From: a virus
Virus record (IMG/VR): IMGVR_UViG_3300030104_001516
Location: 8,625 to 40,784 of that record
Strand: one strand, 5' to 3'
DNA: 32,160 nucleotides
Shown here: positions 1 through 6,587 of the stretch, piece by piece
How positions within the stretch are numbered: the first letter of the stretch is position 1
Layout: each line of letters opens with the position of its first letter
Translations under genes and position numbers: made by a program
The notes under the pieces: generated by a model
The model's input: the letters and a program-made list of their open reading frames with translations, nothing else
The model's database searches: none
Told to the model about the DNA's origin: nothing

Positions 1-455
1 TTCTTGTAACCGAATACACTGCTCAAACAGTCGAACCTTTAGAGGCTGACGATCTAATGGGCATATGGGCAACTGATCCAGAATTCCACAAAGGCTCTCG
101 TAAGATTATTGTGAGCACAGACAAGGACATGCGTACAATTCCCTGTGAACTGTGGAACCCAAACAAACCTGAGCTAGGTGTTCAAAAGATAACCAAGGCT
201 CATGCCAATCATAATCATTTGATGCAGACCCTCATAGGAGATAGCACTGACGGTTACGGAGGCTGTCCTACCATTGGGCCTGCCAGAGCAGAGAGGCTAT
301 TAACCAAAGAGTCTTCTTGGGATACAGTTGTTACAGCATACCAAGCTCAAGGACTAACGAGTGAGGACGCTGTAGTCCAAGGCCAACTAGCTAGAATTTT
401 ACGGGTAGATAATTACGATCCCGTAACCAAAAAGATAACACACTGGAAACCATGA
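1..455 (+). CDS. 5'-3' exonuclease (T7 gp6-like), C-terminal part
   Basis: This is the C-terminal part of a T7 gp6-type 5'-3' exonuclease, the FEN-family nuclease that degrades host DNA, removes primers and supports phage recombination. The frame is open from base 3 to the left edge, so the N-terminal catalytic part lies outside the window; the ATG at 57 is an internal methionine. Visible family motifs are EADDLMGIWAT just at the edge, the acidic IVSTDKDM strand, and the helix-three-turn-helix DNA-binding segment (GDSTDGYGG followed by IGPARAERLL). The stop overlaps the next start by 4 nt (ATGA), which suggests translational coupling to the kinase gene. Family assignment is firm from the motif order; in vivo role is inferred from T7. 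Confidence 0.85.
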   Translation, partial: LVTEYTAQTVEPLEADDLMGIWATDPEFHKGSRKIIVSTDKDMRTIPCELWNPNKPELGVQKITKAHANHNHLMQTLIGDSTDGYGGCPTIGPARAERLLTKESSWDTVVTAYQAQGLTSEDAVVQGQLARILRVDNYDPVTKKITHWKP

Positions 456-1009
456 AGATCATAGGACTATCGGGAAAAAAGAGATCAGGAAAAGACACTG
501 TCTATCAACTGGCAGGAGACATTCTGTTTAAAAATGCAATCAAAGCTGGACGTGTTGCATTTGCTGATCCTTTAAAACATGAAGTATCTGAAATAACTGG
601 GTTCAACCTAGAGTTCATAGAGAAAAACAAAGAGAAGCTAAGGCCTCTGCTTCAAGTGTGGGGTGCTGACTTCAGGAGAGTATTCAGTGGAGCTAACTAC
701 TGGATAGATAAAATGAGACCAATAGTGTCAAAAGCTGAAGTAGATGTGCTGTTTATCACTGACTGCCGGTACAAAAATGAAGCTGAGTTTATCAAGGAAG
801 AAGGAGGGTTCTTGGTTAAGGTTGAGCGACGAGGCGAAAGCTATCTGCACTACCAAGACGCAATAGAAGACGCTCATTCTTCCGAAAATGACCTGAACAA
901 CTACGGAAGCTATGATTATATTCTCAACAACGACAAAACCAAGGCTGAACTAACTGAGTCTGTTGTTCAAATGCTTGAGTGTTTTGATATTTTGAAAAAT
1001 GCCGCTTGA
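452..1009 (+). CDS. deoxynucleoside monophosphate kinase
   Basis: This 185-residue P-loop kinase probably phosphorylates dNMPs to dNDPs with ATP, feeding recycled host nucleotides into phage DNA synthesis. A Walker A loop, GKKRSGKDT, sits at residues 8-16. It is followed by an FADPLK segment and a WGADFRR motif, both typical of T4 gene 1-type dNMP kinases, and a later FITDCRYKNEAEF stretch that fits the nucleotide-binding core. Length fits phage members of the family. The start overlaps the exonuclease stop by 4 nt, and the end overlaps the next small ORF by 11 nt. Substrate preference among dNMPs cannot be read from sequence. Confidence 0.85.
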   Translation: MKIIGLSGKKRSGKDTVYQLAGDILFKNAIKAGRVAFADPLKHEVSEITGFNLEFIEKNKEKLRPLLQVWGADFRRVFSGANYWIDKMRPIVSKAEVDVLFITDCRYKNEAEFIKEEGGFLVKVERRGESYLHYQDAIEDAHSSENDLNNYGSYDYILNNDKTKAELTESVVQMLECFDILKNAA

Positions 1010-1220
1010 CCTGCCCATCAATTATGCTAATGAGAAGTTGCCTCCAGTACCAGAGGAATTGGTATTCTGGTTGAAACAGGTGTACCCTAATAGGTTGCCT
1101 GACATAGGTGAAGACCTAGATTCAATCCGAATAAAACAGGGGCAACAGTCTGTAGTACAAACTTTAATCAGTATAAACGAGGAGAATAAAGAAAATGTGT
1201 ATGGGAATGAAACCTCCTAA
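999..1220 (+). CDS. small conserved hypothetical protein upstream of portal
   Basis: A 73-residue soluble protein of unknown function. It begins with MPLDLPINYA, has a proline-rich start to a helix (PPVPEELVFWLKQVYP), and a later GQQSVVQTLI stretch. I recall similar short proteins just upstream of portal genes in other podophages, but no function is established. There is no signal peptide, membrane segment or enzyme motif. The ATG lies inside the end of the kinase gene (11-nt overlap) without a good Shine-Dalgarno site, so translation is probably coupled. Its 3' end contains the GAGGAG ribosome site used by the next gene and overlaps that gene by 26 nt. Confidence 0.6.
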   Translation: MPLDLPINYANEKLPPVPEELVFWLKQVYPNRLPDIGEDLDSIRIKQGQQSVVQTLISINEENKENVYGNETS

Positions 1221-1419
1221 AGTACAGCCACCCCCTGTACTTATGAAGAAGCCAGAGCCTCCTAAAAAACCTGTGGAAGTAAGCAAAAAACCTTCACGAA
1301 CGACAGGCAGTGGCAAATCCAAAAGACGTCGAGGAACTGCAAGAGATACATTAGTGGCACAACGACCTACACCACCTACTGGAGTAAACAATAGTTCAAC
1401 TGGAACAGGTGTCTACTAG
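1195..1419 (+). CDS. small basic, proline/lysine-rich protein, possibly T7 gp7.3-like
   Basis: A 74-residue low-complexity protein starting MCMGMKPPKV. It has a proline/lysine-rich first half, a strongly basic centre (SGKSKRRRG) followed by ARDTLVAQR, and a Gly/Ser/Thr tail ending GTGVY. T7 has a small basic protein, gp7.3 (a virion tail component), in the same position just before the portal gene; its C-terminal half also runs basic cluster, then a hydrophobic-Val-Ala-Arg motif, then a glycine-rich end. The match is by position and composition only, so the name is tentative. A GAGGAG site at 1179-1184, 10 nt before the ATG, supports this start. Confidence 0.5.
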   Translation: MCMGMKPPKVQPPPVLMKKPEPPKKPVEVSKKPSRTTGSGKSKRRRGTARDTLVAQRPTPPTGVNNSSTGTGVY

Positions 1420-1426
1420 GAACAAA

Positions 1427-1534
1427 ATGATAAAAATTAATTTATCTTTGTCTCCTAGTAAAAAAAGGTTGATCGAGAAAAATCTACTAAAAAATGCACG
1501 AAGGTTCTCTAAAGCAGTACTACCAAGGCTGTGA
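1427..1534 (+). CDS. possible 35-residue leader ORF overlapping the portal start
   Basis: A short ORF begins at an ATG preceded by AGGA (1418-1421, 5-nt spacer), a better ribosome site than any visible for the portal ATG at 1494. It runs 35 codons and ends 38 nt inside the portal gene in another frame. The predicted peptide is basic and begins MIKINLSLSPSKKR. It could be a leader whose translation delivers ribosomes to the portal start, or a chance ORF. No homologue is recognised, and the T7 portal N-terminus does not resemble it, so a frameshifted portal start is not supported. Confidence 0.3.
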   Translation: MIKINLSLSPSKKRLIEKNLLKNARRFSKAVLPRL

Positions 1535-3071
1535 GGCAGAACGAGAGTCTTACTTGAGACGTTCTCGTGATGCATCAGCACTGACTATTCCATTTCTTGT
1601 CCCGCCTGAAGGTCATTCAGCCAACACGCAGTACTCTACTCCTTACCAAAGCATAGGAGCACGAGGCGTAAACAACCTAGCGTCAAAACTGCTGCTGGCG
1701 TTGCTGCCTCCAAACTCTCCTTTCTTCAGGTTAGTCATAGATAAATTTGCATTAAAAGAAGAGGCTGACCAAATGGACGCCTCCCTTAAAACTGAATTAG
1801 AAAAAGGATTGGCCGAAGTTGAACGTGCTGTGCAAGCTGAAGTGGAAACGTCAGCCATCCGAGTCGGTGTTTTTGAGGCACTTAAACAATTAATAGTATC
1901 CGGTAATGTTCTATTGTACGTCCCTGACAAGGGGGGTTTACGTGTTTTTAATTTAGATCGGTATGTGGTTAAGCGTGACCCAATGGGGAATGTTCAATCA
2001 ATCATCACTAAAGAATCTCTGTCTCCTGAAACTCTTCCTTTAAATATACGGGAGAACATGGAAACTGATGGGGAGTACAACACTTCCAACAAAAAAACCG
2101 TTGAGGTTTACACTGCTATTTATAGGGATAAAACAAAATGGGCTGTCCGACAGGAGGTTGCTGGCCAAGATGTTCCTGAAGCTAGAGGAGAATATCCTTT
2201 AGACAAAAATCCGTGGATTCCTCTACGGTACAGCAGGATCGAGAATGAAGACTATGGGCGTGGGTTCATTGAAGAGTACTTGGGAGACCTTCAATCATTA
2301 GAAGGACTCACTCGTGCCATAGTCGAAGCTAGTGCAGCAGCAGCAAAAGTATTATTTTTAGTTAATCCAAATGGAACCACTCGCCCACGCATTCTGGCTA
2401 ATTCCGCTAATGGTGCTGTTGTTCAAGGCAACGCACAAGACGTCACGTGTCTGCAGATGGAGAAATTTGCCGACCTCCGAGTGGCTCAAGAAACTGTAAG
2501 GGATATTAAAGAACGATTAGGCTTTGCCTTCTTAATGAACACAGCAATTCAGCGTCAAGGTGAACGTGTCACTGCTGAAGAGATAAGGTTCATGGCACAA
2601 GAACTTGAAGATGTCTTGGGAGGTGTGTACTCCATATTATCCCTAGAATTTCAAACACCTTTGGTCAATCGATTGATGGATCGAATGTCCAAGTCAGGTC
2701 GCTTACCTAAATTGCCCAAGAAAATCGTTAAGACTACTATTGTAACAGGGCTTGAGGCACTTGGAAGAGGTCATGACCTGAACAAACTGGACTCTTTTGT
2801 ATCAGGAGCTAGTCAACTGTTAGGGCCTGAGTTTACAAAGCACGTCAACATGACTGATTATCTGAAACGACGTGCTACATCTCTTGGAATAGACACTGAA
2901 GGTTTGATAAGAACCGAAGAAGAAATTCAAGAGGAGCAGATGGCAATGCAACAGCAACAGATGATGCAGCAGGCGATGCCTAATGTAGTCAATGCTGCTG
3001 GGAAGATGGCCCAAGACAATCCAGAAGCTGTTGAACAAATGGCATCAGCAGCAGCACAACAGATGCAATGA
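1494..3071 (+). CDS. portal (head-tail connector) protein, T7 gp8-like
   Basis: The 525-residue portal forms the dodecameric ring at the capsid vertex through which DNA is packaged and ejected and onto which tail and internal core assemble. Similarity to T7 gp8 runs nearly end to end: GARGVNNLASKLLLALLP near residue 53, FEALKQLIVSGNVLLY, YGRGFIEEYLGDLQSLEGL, QRQGERVTAEEIRFMAQEL and GLEALGRGHDLNKL. The C-terminus is glutamine/methionine-rich (residues about 480-525). An in-frame TAA lies at 1488-1490, so the ATG at 1494 is the first possible start; it has no clear Shine-Dalgarno site. Its N-terminus is about 17 residues shorter than T7's by alignment of the IP-hydrophobic-P motif. Identification is very secure. 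Confidence 0.97.
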   Translation: MHEGSLKQYYQGCEAERESYLRRSRDASALTIPFLVPPEGHSANTQYSTPYQSIGARGVNNLASKLLLALLPPNSPFFRLVIDKFALKEEADQMDASLKTELEKGLAEVERAVQAEVETSAIRVGVFEALKQLIVSGNVLLYVPDKGGLRVFNLDRYVVKRDPMGNVQSIITKESLSPETLPLNIRENMETDGEYNTSNKKTVEVYTAIYRDKTKWAVRQEVAGQDVPEARGEYPLDKNPWIPLRYSRIENEDYGRGFIEEYLGDLQSLEGLTRAIVEASAAAAKVLFLVNPNGTTRPRILANSANGAVVQGNAQDVTCLQMEKFADLRVAQETVRDIKERLGFAFLMNTAIQRQGERVTAEEIRFMAQELEDVLGGVYSILSLEFQTPLVNRLMDRMSKSGRLPKLPKKIVKTTIVTGLEALGRGHDLNKLDSFVSGASQLLGPEFTKHVNMTDYLKRRATSLGIDTEGLIRTEEEIQEEQMAMQQQQMMQQAMPNVVNAAGKMAQDNPEAVEQMASAAAQQMQ

Positions 3072-3084
3072 CATGGGATATCTA

Positions 3085-3159
3085 ATGTGTACTAACAAAG
3101 ATTGTTTTGAAGATACTTGCACTGGAGAGTGTAACAAACAAAAGAGAAAAAATGGATAG
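3085..3159 (+). CDS. possible 24-residue cysteine-rich peptide overlapping the scaffold start
   Basis: A tiny ORF lies in the 80-nt gap between portal and scaffold, with GGGA (3075-3078) 6 nt before its ATG. The peptide has four cysteines at positions 2, 7, 12 and 16 (C-X4-C-X4-C-X3-C) and a basic tail, and ends in TAG just inside the scaffold gene (overlap 8 nt). Four cysteines in 24 residues is unusual here, since neighbouring virion proteins are cysteine-poor. It might be a metal-binding mini-protein or simply a leader that couples scaffold translation. Expression is not shown and chance cannot be excluded. Confidence 0.3.
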   Translation: MCTNKDCFEDTCTGECNKQKRKNG

Positions 3160-3871
3160 CGTTCAATTCACCGACCAAGAAACTGGCCCCGATGCTCCTG
3201 AAACCACAACTGCTCCCGAAGAAAACCAAGAGCAGTCACAGGAAGCCCAACAACAAGAACAACCTAAAGAGTTTCAACTGCCTGACAAATTCAAGTCAGT
3301 CGAAGACCTCCTTGAATCGTACGAGAACCTTGAAAAGAAGTTCTCTGCAGGGCAAGCGGAAAAGAAAGGCCTCCTTACTGACAGTGACTTTGATCAATAC
3401 ACAGAAGAGTATAATGAAAACGGCGGCCTAAGTGACAAGACCTATGACGCCTTAGAAAAGAAAGGCCTGTCTCGTGCTGTGGTTGATAATTATATTTCAG
3501 GCCAACAGCTAAAAGCAACACAGTCCGCTAATAAACTGTTTGATTTAGCTGGAGGAGAAGAGTCATACAATAAGATGACTGAATGGATGCGAGAGACTTT
3601 AGATGAAGAGGAACTAAAAGCCTTTGACGAAGCCATCGACGGTAGCGACAGGTTAGCTGCAATGACTATTAAGGGAATGTATGCCACATATCAAAAACTA
3701 GGAGGAAGCCAAAGCGAACCTAACCTATTACAGGGAGGCAAGCCTGTTGCTGAAGGAGGCTATTCATCAACATACGACATGCAGCAAGACATGAAAGACC
3801 CTAGATACAAAAATGGTGATCCTGCATTTCACGCTTATGTTGAAGGACGTCTACGCAAAACCAATTTGTAA
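3152..3871 (+). CDS. capsid assembly scaffolding protein, T7 gp9-like
   Basis: This acidic, glutamine-rich protein of 239 residues is the scaffold that organises capsid and portal subunits into the procapsid and then leaves. The N-terminal 45 residues are disordered and Glu/Gln/Pro-rich. Next comes the family motif PDKFKSVEDLLESYENLEKK, then helical segments and a C-terminal part with a DMKDPRYKNGDPAFHAYVE motif typical of scaffold C-termini in this group. I chose the ATG at 3152, with AAGAG upstream, over the in-frame ATG at 3107, because the extra 15 residues lie outside the conserved acidic start and the 3107 ATG has no ribosome site. Position between portal and capsid fits T7. Confidence 0.9.
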   Translation: MDSVQFTDQETGPDAPETTTAPEENQEQSQEAQQQEQPKEFQLPDKFKSVEDLLESYENLEKKFSAGQAEKKGLLTDSDFDQYTEEYNENGGLSDKTYDALEKKGLSRAVVDNYISGQQLKATQSANKLFDLAGGEESYNKMTEWMRETLDEEELKAFDEAIDGSDRLAAMTIKGMYATYQKLGGSQSEPNLLQGGKPVAEGGYSSTYDMQQDMKDPRYKNGDPAFHAYVEGRLRKTNL

Positions 3872-3872
3872 T

Positions 3873-4151
3873 ATGAGTCAACAAGTAGAAAAGAAAGCAG
3901 GGTACAAAAGCACCGAGTTTTGGATGAGCCTCGCAGCAGTAGCTGTAGGAGCCATAGCTAGTACCGGAATGGTAGAGGACAATGAGTTTGCTGCTAAAAT
4001 AGTAGGCTTAATTACTGCTACCCTAGTAGCTTTAGGATACACAGGCTCACGCCTGACCCTGAAGAAGCACGCACTAGATGCACAAGTACAGATAAATGCT
4101 GGGAATAATAACAGTAATTCTGAAGGAGATACTAAAGCTCCTGCTGAATGA
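3873..4151 (+). CDS. two-TM membrane protein, putative holin
   Basis: This 92-residue protein has two predicted membrane helices, about residues 17-33 and 40-57, separated by a short acidic turn (EDNE). A basic N-terminus (QVEKKAGYKSTEFW) precedes them and a hydrophilic Asn/Ser-rich C-tail follows. Size and layout resemble class II holins, and the GYKSTEFWMSL and ALGYTGSR segments recall phage membrane proteins often annotated as holin-like. The ATG at 3873 directly follows the scaffold stop (gap 1 nt); an in-frame ATG at 3813 lies inside the scaffold gene and is less likely. It overlaps the next lipoprotein gene by 4 nt, so the two are probably co-translated. Role in lysis is inference; an inner-membrane protein of another function is possible. 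Confidence 0.6.
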   Translation: MSQQVEKKAGYKSTEFWMSLAAVAVGAIASTGMVEDNEFAAKIVGLITATLVALGYTGSRLTLKKHALDAQVQINAGNNNSNSEGDTKAPAE

Positions 4152-4414
4152 TGCGGCAAAACCTGTCACGGCTACCGTTGCCCCTGCTGTTCCTCGTAAG
4201 TTGCGGGATGCTTGGGTTAACGGGATGCTTGACAAGTGGAAAAAAAGTCGTCTTCATTCAACCGAATGACAATTTGGTACGCATAGGCCCAAATGTCAAA
4301 GGCCGTGTCTACGTTTGGGATGGTAAACAATGGGAGCTTAGTAGAAACAAAGTGACCATACCTGAAGGATGGATGGCAGGGCCACTGAATTTGCCCGAAG
4401 GGAAAGCTGAATAG
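4148..4414 (+). CDS. small phage lipoprotein
   Basis: An 88-residue predicted lipoprotein. The N-terminus is basic (MMRQNLSR), followed by a hydrophobic stretch and a lipobox LTGC, with cysteine 27 as the likely lipidated residue; an earlier LVSC at 16-19 is an alternative. The mature part carries VRIGPNVKGRVYVWDGKQW and a PEGWMAGPL motif, a small domain I recall from other phage hypothetical proteins, with no known reaction. It starts within the stop of the holin-like gene (ATGA). A membrane protein followed by an outer-membrane lipoprotein could act in lysis, but there is no coiled coil or proline-rich spanin hallmark, so a role in superinfection exclusion is equally open. Confidence 0.6.
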   Translation: MMRQNLSRLPLPLLFLVSCGMLGLTGCLTSGKKVVFIQPNDNLVRIGPNVKGRVYVWDGKQWELSRNKVTIPEGWMAGPLNLPEGKAE

Positions 4415-4494
4415 CCCGATACGTCGGATAACTGGTAGCCAATCTAAAGGGATTGTTAGTTAAATAGTTATACAAAAGTAAAAGGTAAATCATA
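4415..4494 (+). promoter_or_regulatory. capsid gene leader with ribosome-binding site
   Basis: This 80-nt non-coding stretch precedes the capsid gene. It contains a small perfect inverted repeat, CCGA-TACG-TCGG (4416-4427), and an AAAGGT ribosome site at 4481-4486, 8 nt before the capsid ATG, one of the better Shine-Dalgarno matches in the window. In T7 a strong phage promoter precedes gene 10; no T7-type promoter consensus is visible here, and no convincing sigma70 promoter. A dedicated promoter is possible but cannot be shown. Confidence 0.4.
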
Positions 4495-5727
4495 ATGGCA
4501 AACTTATTCACTACAAGTAATCCAGCCGGTCGCGTAGGTCAAAACCTCGCCACCGGAGATGATACGGCTCTCTTTCTGAAGAAATTCGCAGGAGAGGTTC
4601 TCACGGTTTTTGATGAAAAGAACATCATGAAACCGTTGCATACCATTCGTACTATATCGAAAGGTAAATCGGCGCAGTTCCCAGTTATCGGAACCGCGAA
4701 TGCAGGGTACTACACCCCCGGCGATGACATCCTAAACGACAACCTTGCTGAAGGTACACGGACAGGAAAAGCTGCTGGTGGTGGTCTCAATCAGATGAAG
4801 CAGACTGAAGTGCTGATCAACATCGACAAGGTCTTGATGGCTAACACCTTCATTGCCTCTATCGACGAGTTGGTTTCTCACTTCGATGTTCGTTCTCCGT
4901 ACACACACCAGTTAGGTGAAGCACTGGCGATTGCGTTTGATAAGAACGTACTCAAAACTGCTATCAAGACGGGTGCTAAACAGAGCGTGAAGTCACCGTC
5001 GAACAGGACTACTGCCAACGACGATGCTATGCTTCCTTCGGATGCTTACATCTCTGGACAGACCAAGCGTGGTTCAGTTGTGTACTCTGCTAAACCAGCA
5101 GGTGTTACTCATCACTCCACTCCAAATAGTGATGACCTGTACTACAACACTATTGATCAAGCACACGCAGAACCCGCAAGTGCTTCAGGCACTAAGACAG
5201 GCAATCTGAAAGCTACTCCTAATGCGGATTACATTCGGAATGCTCTGTTTGAGTCAGCACGCTTGTTGGACGAGAAGGATGTTCCACAGTCTGATCGTTT
5301 CGCAATCATCACCCCTGCCATGTACTACACGTTGATTAACAGTGGTGACATTGTCACTGGTTCTGTTATTAACCGTGACATTGGGGGTCAAGGCTCGATT
5401 GCTACAGGCACTGTAAGTCAGATTGCTGGCATCACATTGCTCACTAGCAACCACCTGCCTTCGGACGATCACACCACAACGGAGAACAAGTTTGGTGCAA
5501 GCCAAGCCTCGTTCAACGACTATCGCCTGAACTACGCTGACGTAGCAGGCATCGTCTTCCAGAAGGGTGGGTTCGGTACGCTCAAGTTGATGGACTTGGC
5601 AATGGAGTCTGAGTATCAGATTCAACGTCAAGGTACTTTGTTTGTAGCCAAATACAGCATGGGACATGGTGCTCTTCGTCCTGAGTCTGTAGTTGTCTGG
5701 TCAGACGGACAACGGGTTGGACAGTAA
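4495..5727 (+). CDS. major capsid protein, T7 gp10-like
   Basis: The 410-residue HK97-fold shell protein. Typical T7 gp10 features are the N-terminal FLKKFAGEVLTVFDEKNIM segment, the FPVIGTANAGYYTPG motif of the E-loop region, INIDKVLMANTFIASIDELVSHFDV, and a C-terminal half with FAIITPAMYY and the closing SMGHGALRPE. It is about 65 residues longer than T7 gp10A, apparently from extra sequence around residues 165-240 (Asp/Ser/Thr-rich), possibly a surface insertion. Codons use more C in third position than neighbouring genes, as expected for high expression. No gp10B-like frameshift extension is seen: a terminator follows 9 nt after the stop. Identification is secure. Confidence 0.96.
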   Translation: MANLFTTSNPAGRVGQNLATGDDTALFLKKFAGEVLTVFDEKNIMKPLHTIRTISKGKSAQFPVIGTANAGYYTPGDDILNDNLAEGTRTGKAAGGGLNQMKQTEVLINIDKVLMANTFIASIDELVSHFDVRSPYTHQLGEALAIAFDKNVLKTAIKTGAKQSVKSPSNRTTANDDAMLPSDAYISGQTKRGSVVYSAKPAGVTHHSTPNSDDLYYNTIDQAHAEPASASGTKTGNLKATPNADYIRNALFESARLLDEKDVPQSDRFAIITPAMYYTLINSGDIVTGSVINRDIGGQGSIATGTVSQIAGITLLTSNHLPSDDHTTTENKFGASQASFNDYRLNYADVAGIVFQKGGFGTLKLMDLAMESEYQIQRQGTLFVAKYSMGHGALRPESVVVWSDGQRVGQ

Positions 5728-5735
5728 ACTACACT

Positions 5736-5771
5736 GGGAACCCCTCTGTAATATGGGGGGTTCCCTTTTTT
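5736..5771 (+). terminator. rho-independent terminator after the capsid gene
   Basis: A perfect 9-bp stem, GGGAACCCC (5736-5744) with GGGGTTCCC (5757-5765), and a 12-nt loop are followed immediately by six T residues (5766-5771). It lies 9 nt after the capsid stop and 8 nt before the tail tubular A start. Position matches the T-phi terminator that follows gene 10 in T7, where partial read-through lowers expression of the tail genes. Confidence 0.9.
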
Positions 5772-5778
5772 AATCATC

Positions 5779-6585
5779 ATGGCATACGGTTCATTTACAT
5801 CTAAGTTAGAAGCAGTTAATCAAATGTTGTCCACTATAGGACAATCAAGGATTAGCCAATTAGCATCAGCAGGCGAAGCTAATGATGCACAAAAGATTTT
5901 AGAGGAGATTGATAAGGCAGTGCAGTCTGAGGGTTGGCACTTCAATCAAATTCCTGATGTAGAATTACCGCTAGGCACAGTCAGCTTTACGCACTCAAAC
6001 AGTGGAGCAAACATCACAACCACAGTACCTCATTACTTAGTGAAAGATGAAAAGGTTCTAAACGGTACTGATAATTTAACTGCAACTACAATAACATCCA
6101 CAACTGCAGCTACACTAAGTGGAACCCCTTCGCAAACTAAGACGTTCTATTCAGAACGTATTGGAGTTCCTACTGACGCTCTGGATATTGATCTTTCCAT
6201 CTATAGTTACCAAGGCATAGACCCAGTAACTAGAGGTAAATTTCTTTTTGATAAGAAAAACAACACATACTTTTTTGGCTCTAAAGTTAAAGCTATAGTC
6301 ACTTACTTACTCCCGTTTGAAACAACTAACGAAACAGGTGAGTCCGTGCTGCCTGAATATGCACGCCGGTACATCACCATGAAAGCAGCACGTGTGTTTG
6401 CACAACGACACGTAGGCGATCCGCAGTTAGTACAGATGGCTTCTCTAGAAGAACGTGAAGCCAGAATGAATTTAATCCACAAAGAATCCGAGAACGCAGA
6501 CTACAGCATATTTAACAGTCCATTGTCTAACTACACTGTAACAAGAGATGCTACGTCTTCTATCTCTTACACTACAACTGGTTAG
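5779..6585 (+). CDS. tail tubular protein A, T7 gp11-like
   Basis: This 268-residue protein forms the adaptor (gatekeeper) ring between portal and nozzle. The family signature is at the N-terminus: KLEAVNQMLSTIGQSRISQL, then DAQKILEEIDKAVQSEGWHFN. The C-terminal half has YITMKAARVFAQRHVGDP and the closing EREARMNLIHKESENADYSIF. T7 gp11 is 196 residues; the extra length is a Thr/Ser-rich segment at about residues 57-120 (TTTVPHYL...TATTITSTTAATL) inserted in the central beta part. The ATG is only 8 nt after the terminator's T-tract with no Shine-Dalgarno site, so its translation depends on read-through RNA or on an unseen promoter. Confidence 0.93.
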   Translation: MAYGSFTSKLEAVNQMLSTIGQSRISQLASAGEANDAQKILEEIDKAVQSEGWHFNQIPDVELPLGTVSFTHSNSGANITTTVPHYLVKDEKVLNGTDNLTATTITSTTAATLSGTPSQTKTFYSERIGVPTDALDIDLSIYSYQGIDPVTRGKFLFDKKNNTYFFGSKVKAIVTYLLPFETTNETGESVLPEYARRYITMKAARVFAQRHVGDPQLVQMASLEEREARMNLIHKESENADYSIFNSPLSNYTVTRDATSSISYTTTG

Positions 6586-6587
6586 AC

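Noticed and set aside
3192-3431. 79-codon + frame inside the scaffold gene.
   Set aside because: It arises from the low-complexity Glu/Gln/Pro-coding stretch; it has no ribosome site and ends within the gene.
4416-4427. CCGA-TACG-TCGG inverted repeat as a terminator before the capsid gene.
   Set aside because: The stem is only 4 bp and no T-tract follows; kept only as part of the leader description.
5700-5780. gp10B-type frameshifted capsid extension as in T7.
   Set aside because: The capsid stop is followed after 9 nt by a strong terminator and then the gp11 start; there is no slippery site and extended frame.
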